A stretch of 64,000 bases of DNA from Sporomusa malonica (GCF_900176355.1 NZ_FWXI01000001.1:358374-422373), one strand, 5' to 3'; counted from the first letter of the stretch, positions 1 to 9,733 are shown. Program-made: numbers and translations. The notes: generated by a model from the letters alone, not told the origin.

Positions 1-4
1 AAAA

Positions 5-48
5 AAATAATTATGCCCGGAACAGCAATGTTCCGGGCATAATTATTT
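5..48. terminator. Bidirectional hairpin terminator after the lipase genes
   Basis: Perfect 20-bp inverted repeat (arms 5-24 and 29-48, loop GCAA) with an A/T-rich outer stem. It lies just past the stop of the minus-strand lipase gene and would end its transcript; A- and T-runs on both sides allow use in either direction. Confidence 0.85.
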
Positions 49-78
49 GAAAAAGTTTGGTCAATTATTGGAGCCAAA

Positions 79-927
79 TTACTTATCTGAACTATTTTCA
101 CTGCATATTCCTTTAAACGGAACACATAATTCCGTATCGGGACAAAACCCCGGATTTTCATAGCATAATGCTTTGGAAAAATCAGGATTTATGTGACTAA
201 GGTTATTAAAATAGCAGCTAATATAATGATTACGGGCTAAACTATTCAGTTGAAAAGAGATCGGATACTTAATGCTTACATGTCGATAATATAAGCCTTC
301 CTCAGTAAACGGAGGTGGATACGCTTGAGCTGGTAAGGTAGGAATGATGTCATGGACATTGAAAATACGAATGCTATTTTTTACTATTTGGTTGAATCGG
401 GAAACAAAGTCAGGGTCGCCGGTACGCGGAGAGCCATAAGTATACACGATAGGATTCTTAAACCCGGTGTTCACTGCAACATCTAAAGCCGCTAACACTG
501 CCAAAGGTCCTCCTAAACTGTAACCGGCAATTAATAGTCTTTTCGTTGTAGAAATTTTGATTAATTTTCTGATCAACATGTCTCTTGTTGATTGATAAAT
601 ACATGTAAATCCACGATGAGTTTTCCCCACATTTCTGACAAAAGGATATGGTACTTGATATAAGTCTTGGTCCGACTCATTGTCCCTAAATGAATCGGTT
701 CCTCTAAAAGCTATAACTATTTCATTGCGTGACTCTGCGACAAAACCGAATGCTTCTACTACTGGATCTTCAACGCCGGCAAGAGCGCGAACGATATATC
801 GAAGCTTAAAGTCTTTTGGTAAGACTAGCTCTTCCTGTTCAAAAAGCAGATTTGCCTGATGACACATTGCCGCAAGTAATATTGCATCTTCACTATTAAA
901 AATATGCTCTACGCCTAAGGTATCCAT
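79..927 (-). CDS. Class 3 lipase family alpha/beta hydrolase
   Basis: Predicted lipase_3-type serine hydrolase of about 282 residues. The nucleophile elbow reads GYSLGG, followed by a GSPRTGDPDF block typical of fungal-type class 3 lipases and an HD pair (NVHDIIP) that fits the catalytic Asp region. The C-terminus carries a short cysteine-bearing tail (CPDTELC...GIC). I chose the ATG at 927 because AGAGGAG sits about 8 bases upstream; the longer reading frame to 1044 overlaps the neighbouring gene and lacks a ribosome site. It lies 34 bp downstream of a close paralog on the same strand, so the pair is probably one transcript. No signal peptide is evident. Substrate unknown. Confidence 0.85.
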   Translation of the reverse strand: MDTLGVEHIFNSEDAILLAAMCHQANLLFEQEELVLPKDFKLRYIVRALAGVEDPVVEAFGFVAESRNEIVIAFRGTDSFRDNESDQDLYQVPYPFVRNVGKTHRGFTCIYQSTRDMLIRKLIKISTTKRLLIAGYSLGGPLAVLAALDVAVNTGFKNPIVYTYGSPRTGDPDFVSRFNQIVKNSIRIFNVHDIIPTLPAQAYPPPFTEEGLYYRHVSIKYPISFQLNSLARNHYISCYFNNLSHINPDFSKALCYENPGFCPDTELCVPFKGICSENSSDK

Positions 928-961
928 TAATGCAGCTCCTCTCTTATATACAAGGCATCGG

Positions 962-1795
962 TCACTTGCATGTTCCTTGGAATGGAAAACACATTTCTGT
1001 ATCGGGACAAAAATCTGGATTTTTATAGCATAATGCCTTGACAAAATTAGGATTCATTTGGCTGAGATTTTTAAAATAGCAGCCAATCGCATCATTACGC
1101 GGGGTATTATTCAGTTGGAAAGTGAGCGGATATTTTGTTTTCACATGTTGATAATATAATCCCTCCTTTGTAAAAGGAGGCGGATACTCTTGAGCTGGGA
1201 AAGTAGGAAAAGAGTCATGAATATTAACAATTCGCATACTGTTTTTTACTACTTGGTTGAAGCGGAAAGCAAAGTCGGGATCTCCAACACGTGGACTACC
1301 ATAGGTATAAATGATAGGGTTTTCAAACCCGGTGTTCACCGCAATATCCAAGGCAGCCAGCATTGCCAAAGCTCCTCCGTAGTTGTGACCAGTAACAAGC
1401 AGCCTTTTTGTTGTGGATAGTTTGTTTAACTCCCTGATTAATTTGTTTCTTGTTGATTGATAAATACATGTAAATCCACGTGAGGTTTTGCCCCCATTCC
1501 TAACAAAAGGATATGGGACTTGAAGTATATCATACGCTGAAATAAGGTCGGCAGGATATGAAGCGTATCCCCTAAACGCTATAATGATTTTATCTTTTGA
1601 CTCTGCAATGAAACCAAATATTTCTTCCTTTGGATTCTCTACGTTGGCAAAAGCACGAATGGTATATCGAAGTTCAAAACCTTTTGGTAAGACAAGCTCT
1701 CCCATTAGAAATAATGGATATGTCTGATAGCTCATGGCTGCAAGCAATATCGCATCTTTACTATTAAAAATATTCTTTGTGCCAGGGATAACCAT
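962..1795 (-). CDS. Class 3 lipase paralog lacking the catalytic serine
   Basis: A 277-residue paralog of the downstream lipase, alignable over its whole length (shared DAILLAAM, YPFVRN, FTCIYQSTR, GSPR.GDPDF, YPPPFT and the C-terminal CPDTE.C tail). The nucleophile elbow, GYSLGG in the neighbour, reads GHNYGG here: serine is replaced by asparagine (codon AAC) and leucine by tyrosine. The fold is retained but classical serine hydrolase activity should be lost. The frame is intact and the start has a good AAGGAGT site, so it is not an obvious pseudogene. It may be a pseudoenzyme, for example a binding partner of its active sister. Confidence 0.85.
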   Translation of the reverse strand: MVIPGTKNIFNSKDAILLAAMSYQTYPLFLMGELVLPKGFELRYTIRAFANVENPKEEIFGFIAESKDKIIIAFRGYASYPADLISAYDILQVPYPFVRNGGKTSRGFTCIYQSTRNKLIRELNKLSTTKRLLVTGHNYGGALAMLAALDIAVNTGFENPIIYTYGSPRVGDPDFAFRFNQVVKNSMRIVNIHDSFPTFPAQEYPPPFTKEGLYYQHVKTKYPLTFQLNNTPRNDAIGCYFKNLSQMNPNFVKALCYKNPDFCPDTEMCFPFQGTCK

Positions 1796-1878
1796 ATATA
1801 ATAACTCCTTTCTTATAGGATAATAATATGCTTTTGTTAATAATGAAGATTAGTTTTAAGTGCCAGTAATGAGGTTTT

Positions 1879-2151
1879 TTAACACTGCCCTTCACACACG
1901 TGAACAATCCGTGACATACCAATGACTTCGCCAAAATAATTCAATGAAGGATCTTCTTCGGTATTGCCTGCATTTGCAAATTCAGAAAGATATGATTCCT
2001 GGCCCCATCCAACCAATTGATTTCTGTTAAATAATAAAAATGGTAATGTTAAAAATTGGTTGTTTAGTAAAATATATTTAATTAATCCCAAAATTGTTAC
2101 ACCTTGGGGCCGAAAATCTTCGCCAGCTTCTTGTGCTCCGTCCCACTGCAC
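1879..2151 (-). CDS. Small ORF of unknown function, possibly a remnant
   Basis: A 90-residue frame with a hydrophobic stretch near residues 17-42 and an acidic C-terminal half ending in a Cys-Glu-Gly-Gln-Cys motif. I recognise no family, and no strong ribosome site precedes the start. It lies upstream of the lipase pair on the same strand and could be the decayed 3' end of an older gene or a chance frame. It is listed mainly because it occupies an otherwise empty stretch between 1.8 and 2.2 kb. Confidence 0.2.
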   Translation of the reverse strand: MQWDGAQEAGEDFRPQGVTILGLIKYILLNNQFLTLPFLLFNRNQLVGWGQESYLSEFANAGNTEEDPSLNYFGEVIGMSRIVHVCEGQC

Positions 2152-2241
2152 TGATGGAAGTAAGATAAAGAACTGTTGGGCAAAATATTATTAAATGAGC
2201 CTGCCGGGAGGCTGGATACCGGACTCATTACGCTCCCCGTC

Positions 2242-2294
2242 TTGACTTGATAGTCAAATTTTACTATCATAGTACTTAGTAAAATTTGACTATC
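2242..2294 (+). promoter_or_regulatory. Promoter overlapped by a long palindromic operator (probable PadR site)
   Basis: TTGACT (2242-2247) and TATCAT (2265-2270) with an exact 17-base spacer form a sigma-A promoter 40 bp before the MFS start. A perfect 18-bp inverted repeat (arms 2249-2266 and 2277-2294, core half GTCAAATTTTAC) covers the spacer, the -10 and the start region. A repressor bound here would block RNA polymerase. The natural candidate is the PadR protein encoded at the end of the same operon. Confidence 0.75.
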
Positions 2295-2310
2295 AGCGGG
2301 GGAATGTTTT

Positions 2311-3849
2311 ATGACTCATGATGACACTCGAAAGTCTGTGATTGGAGGATTGTTACTAGGAATATTAATGACCTCCATGGATAATACCATAGTAGCCACG
2401 GCAATAGGCAAAGTCGTGGCGGATTTAGGCGGGCTGGATCAGATTATTTGGATAACTTCGGCTTATCTGATAGCCAGCATTCCCAGTATGCTGATTTTCG
2501 GTCGGTTATCAGATATGTATGGACGAAAGCTTTTCTATATTACCGGGTTGACCTTATTTATCATTGGTTCTCTACTGTGCGGAACGGCCCAAAACATGTT
2601 ACAGCTTAGTATTTATCGCGCCATTCAGGGACTCGGGGGCGGTTCGATCATGCCTATTGCCTTTACTATCATTTTTGATAGTTTCCCGCCAGAGCAGCGT
2701 GGTAAAATGTCCGCATTGTTTGGGGCAGTATTTGGTTTGTCAAGTATTTTGGGTCCTCTCATCGGAGCTCTTTTTGCCGATTATTTAAACTGGCGGTGGA
2801 TTTTTTACATTAACTTACCTTTGGGAATAGGTTCTATGATTCTCATATATAAATTTTATTTTGAGTCTTTTGAACATAAAAAACAAAAGGTTGACTGGTG
2901 GGGAGCCTTATGTATGGTTATTTCACTTGTCAGCTTGTTGTTTGTGCTTGAACTGGGCGGGAAAAAATTCCCTTGGGATTCTGCGCTCATTTTAGGATTA
3001 CTGGTTTTATCTGTTGTATCCTTTATTGTATTTATTGCCATAGAGCGGAAGGTTTCATCACCGATCATTCCGTTGGATCTGTTTAAAAACAAGCTGTTTT
3101 CAGCTACTCAGGCTGCTGGCTTTTTCTATGGTTGTGTATTTATTCTGCCAATCGTATATATTCCCATATATGCGCTTGGTACATTTGGCGGTTCGGCAAC
3201 CAATGCCGGAATGATACTTATGCCCATGATGCTAAGTTCTGTGATCGGAAGCCAAGTCGGGGGATTTTCCCTACGAACTCAATCCTATCGTAATCTTATG
3301 CTGCTATCGGTGAGCGTATTATTCAGCGGGATATTTTTACTCAGTACGTTAAAGGCGACCACATCTATATTCATAGTTGCCGCATATATGTCGATTACCG
3401 GACTGGGTATTGGCATCTCATTTCCTGTGTTGACTACAGCCGCTATTCATGGATTGGACATTCGTCAACGTGGTTCGGCCAATTCGCTGGTTGTTTTCTT
3501 TCGAATTATCGGTATGACAATTGGACTTACGCTGTTAGGCAGCGCGCAAAACATAGAGATGCATGAAAAATTAGCTAAGCTTGTGCCTCCAGACTTTTCA
3601 TACTTAAATCAATTTGATGAAATCCGCACGCTTTTGCAGCCGGAGACACGACTGAACCTGCCTCCGGAGATTTTGAATAGCATGTTAGCTGTGTTGACGG
3701 AATCAGTTGTTCATATATTTTTCTGGGCACTTATTTTTATACTGTTCGCTGCAGCATGTATTATGTTAATGGGTAATTCTAAGATTACTGATTCGCAGTT
3801 TCCTGTAGAGGCACGCAAGGAGGCCAACGAAGCATGTCAATCAAACTAA
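2311..3849 (+). CDS. MFS drug-efflux transporter, DHA2 (EmrB/QacA) type
   Basis: A 512-residue integral membrane protein with about 14 hydrophobic segments, the usual size for the DHA2 family of proton-driven drug exporters. The N-terminal motif DNTIVATAIGKV (motif D1-like) and the motif A region GRLSDMYGRK after TM2 are clear. It would export toxic hydrophobic compounds across the cytoplasmic membrane; no outer-membrane partner lies nearby. The last 16 bases overlap the start of a PadR regulator gene, so the two are translationally coupled. The promoter is covered by a palindromic operator, which suggests inducible efflux with feedback through PadR. The substrate cannot be read from the sequence. 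Confidence 0.92.
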   Translation: MTHDDTRKSVIGGLLLGILMTSMDNTIVATAIGKVVADLGGLDQIIWITSAYLIASIPSMLIFGRLSDMYGRKLFYITGLTLFIIGSLLCGTAQNMLQLSIYRAIQGLGGGSIMPIAFTIIFDSFPPEQRGKMSALFGAVFGLSSILGPLIGALFADYLNWRWIFYINLPLGIGSMILIYKFYFESFEHKKQKVDWWGALCMVISLVSLLFVLELGGKKFPWDSALILGLLVLSVVSFIVFIAIERKVSSPIIPLDLFKNKLFSATQAAGFFYGCVFILPIVYIPIYALGTFGGSATNAGMILMPMMLSSVIGSQVGGFSLRTQSYRNLMLLSVSVLFSGIFLLSTLKATTSIFIVAAYMSITGLGIGISFPVLTTAAIHGLDIRQRGSANSLVVFFRIIGMTIGLTLLGSAQNIEMHEKLAKLVPPDFSYLNQFDEIRTLLQPETRLNLPPEILNSMLAVLTESVVHIFFWALIFILFAAACIMLMGNSKITDSQFPVEARKEANEACQSN

Positions 3850-4406
3850 TTGTTCTGGGCATCTTGATGGAAGGTCAAAAGCATCCTTATGACATGCAGC
3901 AGATTATGATCAAGCGAAATATGTCAAGGTACATTAAATTACAAAAAGGATCCTTATATTATGCCGTAGAACAATTAACAAAAAATGGTCTGACCGAAGT
4001 TGTCGACATTGTGAAAGACAGTTCACATCCCTATAAGACAATTTATCGTATTACAGAAGCAGGCGTAGAAGAATTTCATAAATTATTACTGGAACAGTTT
4101 TTAAACCGTGATAAAATCTATAATCCATTACATGCTGGTTTAGCATTTGCCTATCAGGGAAATCAGTCTCGAATAGCAGAAATGCTCGAAAACAGAATTG
4201 AAAAATTGGAATCAAATCTAGTGCTGATGCAACAGGAATATGCGAATAAGGTCCCGTTTGTCCCACGGAGTGCTCTTTACATCATTGCCAGTGCCATTGA
4301 GCACGGGAAAACAGAATTGAAATTATTGTACAACTTACTTGATGATGCCCGGAATAATCGGTTAGGTGAAATTGGTCAACCGTTTACTTTTGGTATCCAG
4401 GAATAA
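3834..4406 (+). CDS. PadR family transcriptional regulator
   Basis: A 190-residue regulator with an N-terminal PadR winged helix: LIVLGILMEGQKHPYDMQ, then a GSLYYAVEQL recognition-helix region and a beta-wing around YRITEAGVEEF. The C-terminal half is a coiled-coil-like dimerisation region, as in the longer PadR-s2 members. Its ATG lies inside the end of the efflux gene behind AGGAGG. By analogy with LmrR and PadR systems it should repress the operon and release it when a drug or aromatic ligand binds; the 18-bp-arm palindrome at 2249-2294 is the likely target. Confidence 0.9.
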   Translation: MSIKLIVLGILMEGQKHPYDMQQIMIKRNMSRYIKLQKGSLYYAVEQLTKNGLTEVVDIVKDSSHPYKTIYRITEAGVEEFHKLLLEQFLNRDKIYNPLHAGLAFAYQGNQSRIAEMLENRIEKLESNLVLMQQEYANKVPFVPRSALYIIASAIEHGKTELKLLYNLLDDARNNRLGEIGQPFTFGIQE

Positions 4407-4717
4407 ACAGAAAAAGTATGAGACAGGTCCAATATTATTTAGGGTTTACATGGTGCTGGGAAATATATTAAAGACACTTGGGGATGTTCCTTATTTGGCA
4501 TATCGTTTGAACTGAAAGCACTAGTACGTCTTTTTGATTCTTTGTTTAATCCCTCACCTTTTAAAGGGCGAACCCTAAGAGATAAGGGGATGGTAGTTGA
4601 GTCAAAAAGACATTACCATCGTCCCCTTGTCCGCATGACCTTCATATATCAAATGAGTAAAGTGCAACATGAATAGTGACCCGAAGTTCTTTGTGACTTC
4701 GGGTTAGTTTCTCTTGC
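4407..4717. other. Non-coding stretch with competing inverted repeats
   Basis: No gene is visible. The region holds GTCTTTTTGATTC (4528-4540), nearly complementary to GAGTCAAAAAGAC (4599-4611), and GGGGATGGTA (4586-4595), which can pair with TACCATC..CCCC (4614-4626). The second hairpin would place the right arm of the first in its loop, so the two compete or form a pseudoknot. A 9-bp hairpin (arms 4679-4687, 4696-4704) follows just before the next frame. Function unknown. Confidence 0.45.
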
Positions 4718-5134
4718 TTGGGAGTATATAACGTTTCGGAATTAAAAGAAGATGACTTTGAATTATTGCAAAAGTTTTCAGGAATTAACTCCATACGTTT
4801 ATACCGGATAGATCCTGTTCATGCCAGTTATACGTCCAATGTTGTTAGCGTTATCTATCCCAAGGAGACGCCAGTCCTAGATATTATGGATTTACTACCA
4901 AAAATGAGTAGGTGGCTTGACGGAACGCCGCAAAATATGGGAAACTGGATATCTAAAGAATGGCTTATACAAGAACTGACGGCTATACAGAATCAACCAG
5001 TTCCAGTTTCAAAAGGAGGTATTCCACTGGAACTTGCGAATACGGTGTTACAGAATAACCGGGAACTAATCGTAGTCGGTTTTGATATATTACAAGTACC
5101 AAAATATAAAATGACAATTCGCATTAAATTTTAG
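4718..5134 (+). CDS. Hypothetical protein, possibly 5'-truncated
   Basis: A 138-residue frame of unknown family opening with a TTG codon and no convincing ribosome site, so the true start is unclear. The protein is soluble and acidic in its first half, with no signal peptide or membrane segment, and ends in a beta-like stretch (KYKMTIRIKF). A T-rich terminator follows directly (5168-5210), which favours a real 3' gene end. It stands alone between the PadR gene and the formate dehydrogenase operon and could be the remnant of a longer gene. Confidence 0.4.
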   Translation: MGVYNVSELKEDDFELLQKFSGINSIRLYRIDPVHASYTSNVVSVIYPKETPVLDIMDLLPKMSRWLDGTPQNMGNWISKEWLIQELTAIQNQPVPVSKGGIPLELANTVLQNNRELIVVGFDILQVPKYKMTIRIKF

Positions 5135-5167
5135 GTGTCGAGCTAAATAAAAAAATTTATGAAAAGA

Positions 5168-5210
5168 AACTAGCCCGCTTTAACTATGCTGTGGCTAGTT
5201 CTTTTTTTTA
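5168..5210 (+). terminator. Rho-independent terminator
   Basis: AACTAGCC (5168-5175) pairs with GGCTAGTT (5193-5200), followed by CTTTTTTTTA. It ends the transcript of the small hypothetical gene. Confidence 0.75.
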
Positions 5211-5922
5211 TCTTAAACTATTAAGAATTTCTTTCGTTCCCTGTCGAGTTATCAATCGCCTCTACAGCTTTGTTAGAAAATGTTAACTCATCATTCAACG
5301 TCAGTATTTTAATGTTCTCCGAAGCACTTACAGATTACAGGCTATATAAAAAAACATTCTAAAAATCACGCAAAGTTTTTTGAATGGATATTCGATTTTT
5401 ATTAGCATAATGCTTGGTAAGTGTGTAATCAATATTAGCACATTATGTCGATTTTTATTAAATATGTAAAATGGACAGTTCAGTAAGGCCATGTGCCGGT
5501 TCAGAGGGAAAATTTTGATTATTTTTAATAGTCGAAGGTATAATTTAGCCAGCAGGCGATTGGAATCTATTGGATGGAGTATGTTGCTGAAAAAAAGTGG
5601 TGCAGCATATACAGTGATTCGATTTAACGTGAATAGTACGATGTTCTAACAAACAATGAGCGCAGAATGAAAGGAGATTAACATACCTTCATAGTGAAAA
5701 AAAGTAACTATATTGGCAGTTAATTTCACTAGTATTGGTATGTCAGTTTGCTATCATTTTGTGGCTTCGGCTTCGCACTTCACATAAAAGCAAGTTTCAG
5801 AATGTGGAGTGCTATACAAAATGAAAGAGCGAATTATGAAGGAGGGAGAAAAATCTAGTCAGTGTATCGACAATGTAGAAATTAGAATGATTCGATTTAA
5901 TGATGAAGGAGGGAATTGCGAA
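5211..5922 (+). other. Long upstream region of the formate dehydrogenase operon
   Basis: About 700 bp of AT-rich sequence without a supported gene. A frame opening at 5809 runs into fdnG but its first 38 codons do not resemble a Tat signal and it has no good ribosome site, so I treat it as leader. No confident sigma-A or sigma-54 promoter, FNR box or known riboswitch was recognised, though such a long leader before a Mo/Se enzyme operon could carry one. Confidence 0.35.
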
Positions 5923-8913
5923 ATGACTTTATCCAGACGTCAGTTTATCAAATTATCAGTTTCAACAGTTACTGTGCTTTCAGCTAGCTTGCCTTTTGAA
6001 GCAGAAAAGGCTCGTGCAGCCGGTTATGACCTCAAGCTTCGCGATGCGAAAGAAAACCCTAGTATCTGCCACTTCTGTGCAGGGGGCTGTGGACTGATCG
6101 TACATGTTCGTGACGGAAAAGTAATTAATATTGAGGGTGACCCCGACAACCCGACAAATAAAGGAAGTTTATGTCCTAAAGCCTTGGCTTGCATACAAGT
6201 GCGTGAGAACCCAGTTCGTCCCCTCAAACCTCTCTATCGTGCCCCAGGGGCCAAAGAATGGCAGCCGATTTCCTGGGATGAGGCTATTGAGAGAATCGCC
6301 CAAAAGATTAAAGAGGTTCGTGACACTACATGGATAAACGACGGGACTAACCGTACTGATGCCTTAGGGATGTTAGGCTCAGCGGAGGTAGATAATGAGG
6401 AAAGTTATCTGCTGACTAAGTTTATGCGTACAATGGGTAGCACCTACATTGAACACCAGGCCCGTATCTGACACGGTCCTACGGTGACAAGTTTGTCACC
6501 TACATTTGGTCGCGGTGCCATGACAAATTCATGGCCAGATATGGAAAATTCGGATTGGTTTTTAATTGCGGGTTCCAATTGCGCCGAAAATCATCCAATT
6601 GCCATGAAATATGTACTCCGGGCGCAGGCTAAGGGCGCAAAGGTTATCGTAGTGGATCCACGTTTCACGCGGACAGCATCGAAAGCTGATCTCTTTGCCC
6701 AAATTAGACCTGGTACTGATATCGCGTATTTAGGTGCCATCATCAACTATATCCTGCAAAACAATCTTTACAATAAGGATTATTTACTTAATTTTACGAA
6801 TGCGACCTGCAAAATTAAGCCGGAATATAGCTTTAAAGATGGACTCTTTACAGGCTTTGACAGTGCCAAGAAAAGCTATGATAACAGCAGTTGGGGATAT
6901 GTTCTGGACGAAAGTAACCAACCGGTTAAGGCTGAATTTCTTGAAGAGGACGGAACCGTATTCTCTATCTTAAAAAAACACTATAGTCGTTACACCCTTG
7001 AAATGGCAGCAGCCGTTACCGGCATTCCGGCAGCAACAATCAAGCAAATTGCCGATACAATGGCCAAAGGCGGCACTGGCTCCATACTATATGCATTAGG
7101 CATGACACAGAAAACTACAGCCTCACAAGGAATTCGCTGTTATGGCATTATTCAGTTTCTACTTGGTAATATCGGTAAGGCCGGCGGGGGCGTCAATGCG
7201 TTAAGGGGTGAGCCCAACGTACAAGCCTCAAGTGATATGGCTAATCTTTCCGATATTATGCCCGGATATATTCCTACGCCGATTGATGCTGATACTACCA
7301 CTGCAGCATATGGGAAACGAAATGGTGCCTTTAATCAAAAGCATTTGATCTCTATATTAAAAGCTTGGTTTGGTGACAAGGCTACTGCCGAAAATGATTA
7401 TTGCTACAACTATCTGCCACGGAGGCAGACTGGTAAAGACACAAGATATATTTCGATGCTTGAAGATATGGTTCGCGGTCAATTCAAGCTACTGCTCAAT
7501 GTGGCCATCAATCCGCTGGTCAGTATTCCTAACAATCAGGTTGTGGCCGCTGCGTTGGCCAAATTAGAGATGATGGTTAATGTCGATATTTTCCAAACCG
7601 AAACAGCCAATTTTTGGAATGCGCCTGGGGTAAAGCCTGAGGACATCAAAACAGAGGTCATTATGCTGCCAGCCGCTTATCTTTACGAGAAAGCCGGCAG
7701 CATGACCAATAGCAGTCGTTGGATACAATGGAAGACGGCAGCCGTTAATCCTGAGGGAGAAACACTTCCAGACCTGGATATTCTTGATTTGCTCTTTAAG
7801 AAAGTAAGGGAACTTTATGCCGGCAGCTCCAACCCTAAAGATGCTCCTATCCTGAATGCTGTATGGGATTATGGCCATGAACCTGATCCTGAAAAAGTGT
7901 TGCAGGAGATTAATGGCTATAATATGAAAACCGGTAAATTGAATGCAACGCTAGGTGAATATCTGGCTGCGCCAGTAGGTGAAGTTTCGTCCGGATGCTG
8001 GATTTATGCCGGCGTATTTGGAAACGGCAACCTGGCAAAACGGCGGGGCACCAAAGATCCAAGCGGCTTAGGGATGTTCCATGATTGGTCATATGCTTGG
8101 CCGGCTAATATACGTATCCTGTATAATCGTGCGTCCTGTAATGCGCAAGGCCAGCCGGTGGATGAAAAACGCAAGCTTATCTGGTGGGATGCTTTCAAGG
8201 GACAATGGGGAGGCAACGATATACCTGACGTTATCGACCGTACCAAGGGACCTGATACACCGGAAGGAAAGCCGGCTTTCCGCATGAATGCCGAGCGAAT
8301 GGGCCGCTTGTTTCTTGCTCCGTTTGCGAATAGACCAGTAGGTGCGGAGATTCCGACCGCTGTCTCAGCGATGCTCCCCGATGGGCCTCTGCCTGAACAC
8401 TTTGAACCTGTTGAAAGTCCTACCGGCAACGTCCTGCATCCAAATACATCCGCCAACCCGTGCGCGCCAGTGCGTGAAGTTTTAAAAGGTAAACAAGATA
8501 TCGGCACTAGTGATAAATATCCTTATGTATTAACAACCTACGGTGGTGGTACCGAGCAATTTTGTTCCGGATCACTCACCCGGAATCTACCTTGGCTGAA
8601 TGAACTTAGGCCGGAGACTTTTGTGGAAATGGGTGCTGCCCTGGCCAAAAAATTGGATATCAAATACGGCGAGATAGTGGAAGTGTATTCGGCGAGAGGT
8701 TCTATTAAAATTAAGGCGTTAGTGACCGAGCGAATTCAGCCGCTGAAGATTAACGGCAAAGAAGTTCACACGTTAGGCATCCCGTTCGGTTGGGGACACA
8801 TAGGAATAGCAACCGGGCCGGGGGCTAATGCATTGACTCATGGTGCAGGTGACCCTGCCGCAGGAACACCTGAATACAAGGCCACGCAGGTTAATGTAAG
8901 GAAGGTGAAATAA
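5923..8913 (+). CDS. fdnG: Formate dehydrogenase, selenocysteine-containing catalytic subunit
   Basis: Molybdopterin (bis-MGD) formate dehydrogenase alpha subunit, 996 residues if UGA 6469-6471 is read as selenocysteine (residue 183, within ARI-Sec-HGPT as in FdnG/FdhF). Frame and homology continue unbroken on both sides of the UGA. The N-terminus has a twin-arginine signal (SRRQFIKL) followed by a hydrophobic stretch, so the enzyme is exported and faces the outside of the membrane. An N-terminal 4Fe-4S site is seen as C-x2-C-x3-C with a distal Cys before PKA. I chose ATG 5923 because AGGAGGG lies 9 bases upstream. It oxidises formate to CO2 and passes electrons to FdnH and FdnI. Requires selB, selC and selD elsewhere. 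Confidence 0.95.
6469..6500 (+). promoter_or_regulatory. Selenocysteine UGA codon with SECIS-like hairpin
   Basis: UGA at 6469-6471 is followed after 11 bases by a perfect 7-bp hairpin, GGTGACA (6483-6489) / TGTCACC (6494-6500), with loop AGTT containing the GU typical of bacterial SECIS apices. Spacing and position match the E. coli fdhF element. It should recruit SelB with Sec-tRNA. Confidence 0.85.
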
Positions 8914-8914
8914 G

Positions 8915-9733
8915 ATGGCTGATAAGATGAGCGCTTTATTTGACGCATCCAAATGTACCGGCTGCCAGGCTTGTTCAGTTGCCTGCAAGCAGTGGAACGA
9001 ACTGCCGGCAGAGAAGACGACCCATACCGGCAGCTATCAGACCCATCAAAACTTCACTCCAAAAACCTGGAGTTTTATTACCTTTAATGAAGTATGGGAA
9101 AATAATAAGATGGAGTGGCTGTTTCTTAAGAAACAGTGTATGCACTGCGCTGACGCTGCTTGCGAAAAAGCTTGTAACAATGGTGCTATTTCCCATACTG
9201 ACAAGGGCTTTGTTGTCATTGATAAGCAAAAATGTATTGGCTGTGGCTATTGTGTGGCCAACTGTCCCTTTAATGTGCCGTGTGTTGATCCAAAAACCAA
9301 CAAGTCCACTAAGTGCACCGGTTGTCCTGAGCGGGTATCCAATGGTCTTCGGCCTGCTTGTGTTCAAGCTTGCCAGCCTGAAGCACTAACATTTGGATCC
9401 AGGGATGAAATCATGGGAATGGCTAAAAAACGTCTTGACCAAATTAAGCCGAAACATCCCCAGGCCATGATCTATAATGCTCCTAAACTAGAGGGAATCA
9501 ATTTTACATATATTCTCCTCAGAGATCCTAAGTATTACGACTTGCCGAATGATCCAACAGTATCGTCAGCAATTAGCATATGGAAAGATATTATCCGTCC
9601 GGCCGGACAACTCATGAACATCGGTGCAATTGCCGGTTTTGCCGCTATATTTGCAGTAAGCAAAGTCATCGGAAGCAAACATAATGATCATCATGAACAT
9701 CAGGGAGGCGGAAAAGCCGATGCTAATAGATAA
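8915..9733 (+). CDS. fdnH: Formate dehydrogenase iron-sulfur (beta) subunit
   Basis: A 272-residue electron-transfer subunit with four ferredoxin-type cysteine clusters: CTGCQACSVAC, CMHCADAACEKAC, CIGCGYCVANC and CTGCPE...ACVQAC. These bind four 4Fe-4S clusters that carry electrons from FdnG to the membrane subunit. Near residues 222-248 a hydrophobic helix (LMNIGAIAGFAAIFAV) anchors it, as in FdnH and FdoH. It starts one base after the fdnG stop and overlaps fdnI by 14 bases, so the three subunits are translationally coupled. It has no signal peptide of its own and would be co-exported with Tat-targeted FdnG. Confidence 0.95.
   Translation: MADKMSALFDASKCTGCQACSVACKQWNELPAEKTTHTGSYQTHQNFTPKTWSFITFNEVWENNKMEWLFLKKQCMHCADAACEKACNNGAISHTDKGFVVIDKQKCIGCGYCVANCPFNVPCVDPKTNKSTKCTGCPERVSNGLRPACVQACQPEALTFGSRDEIMGMAKKRLDQIKPKHPQAMIYNAPKLEGINFTYILLRDPKYYDLPNDPTVSSAISIWKDIIRPAGQLMNIGAIAGFAAIFAVSKVIGSKHNDHHEHQGGGKADANR

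Noticed and set aside
5720..5765. Possible sigma-54 promoter before fdnG (TTGGCAGTTAATTTCAC or TTGGTATGTCAGTTTGC)
   Set aside because: The first lacks the GC at -12 and the second has an 11-base GG-to-GC spacing instead of ten.
5809..5922. An N-terminal extension of fdnG starting at GTG 5809
   Set aside because: It would bury the Tat signal behind 38 residues and lacks a ribosome site; ATG 5923 has an excellent one.
8004..8507. A 167-residue minus-strand frame within fdnG, and many similar long antisense frames (for example 34619-35026, 35826-36332, 42047-42541)
   Set aside because: They lie opposite well-supported genes, have no family resemblance and no ribosome sites; they reflect codon bias of the real genes.
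6484..8913. A separate formate dehydrogenase gene starting at GTG 6484
   Set aside because: The frame continues from fdnG across UGA at the known selenocysteine position; the GTG lies inside the SECIS-like hairpin.
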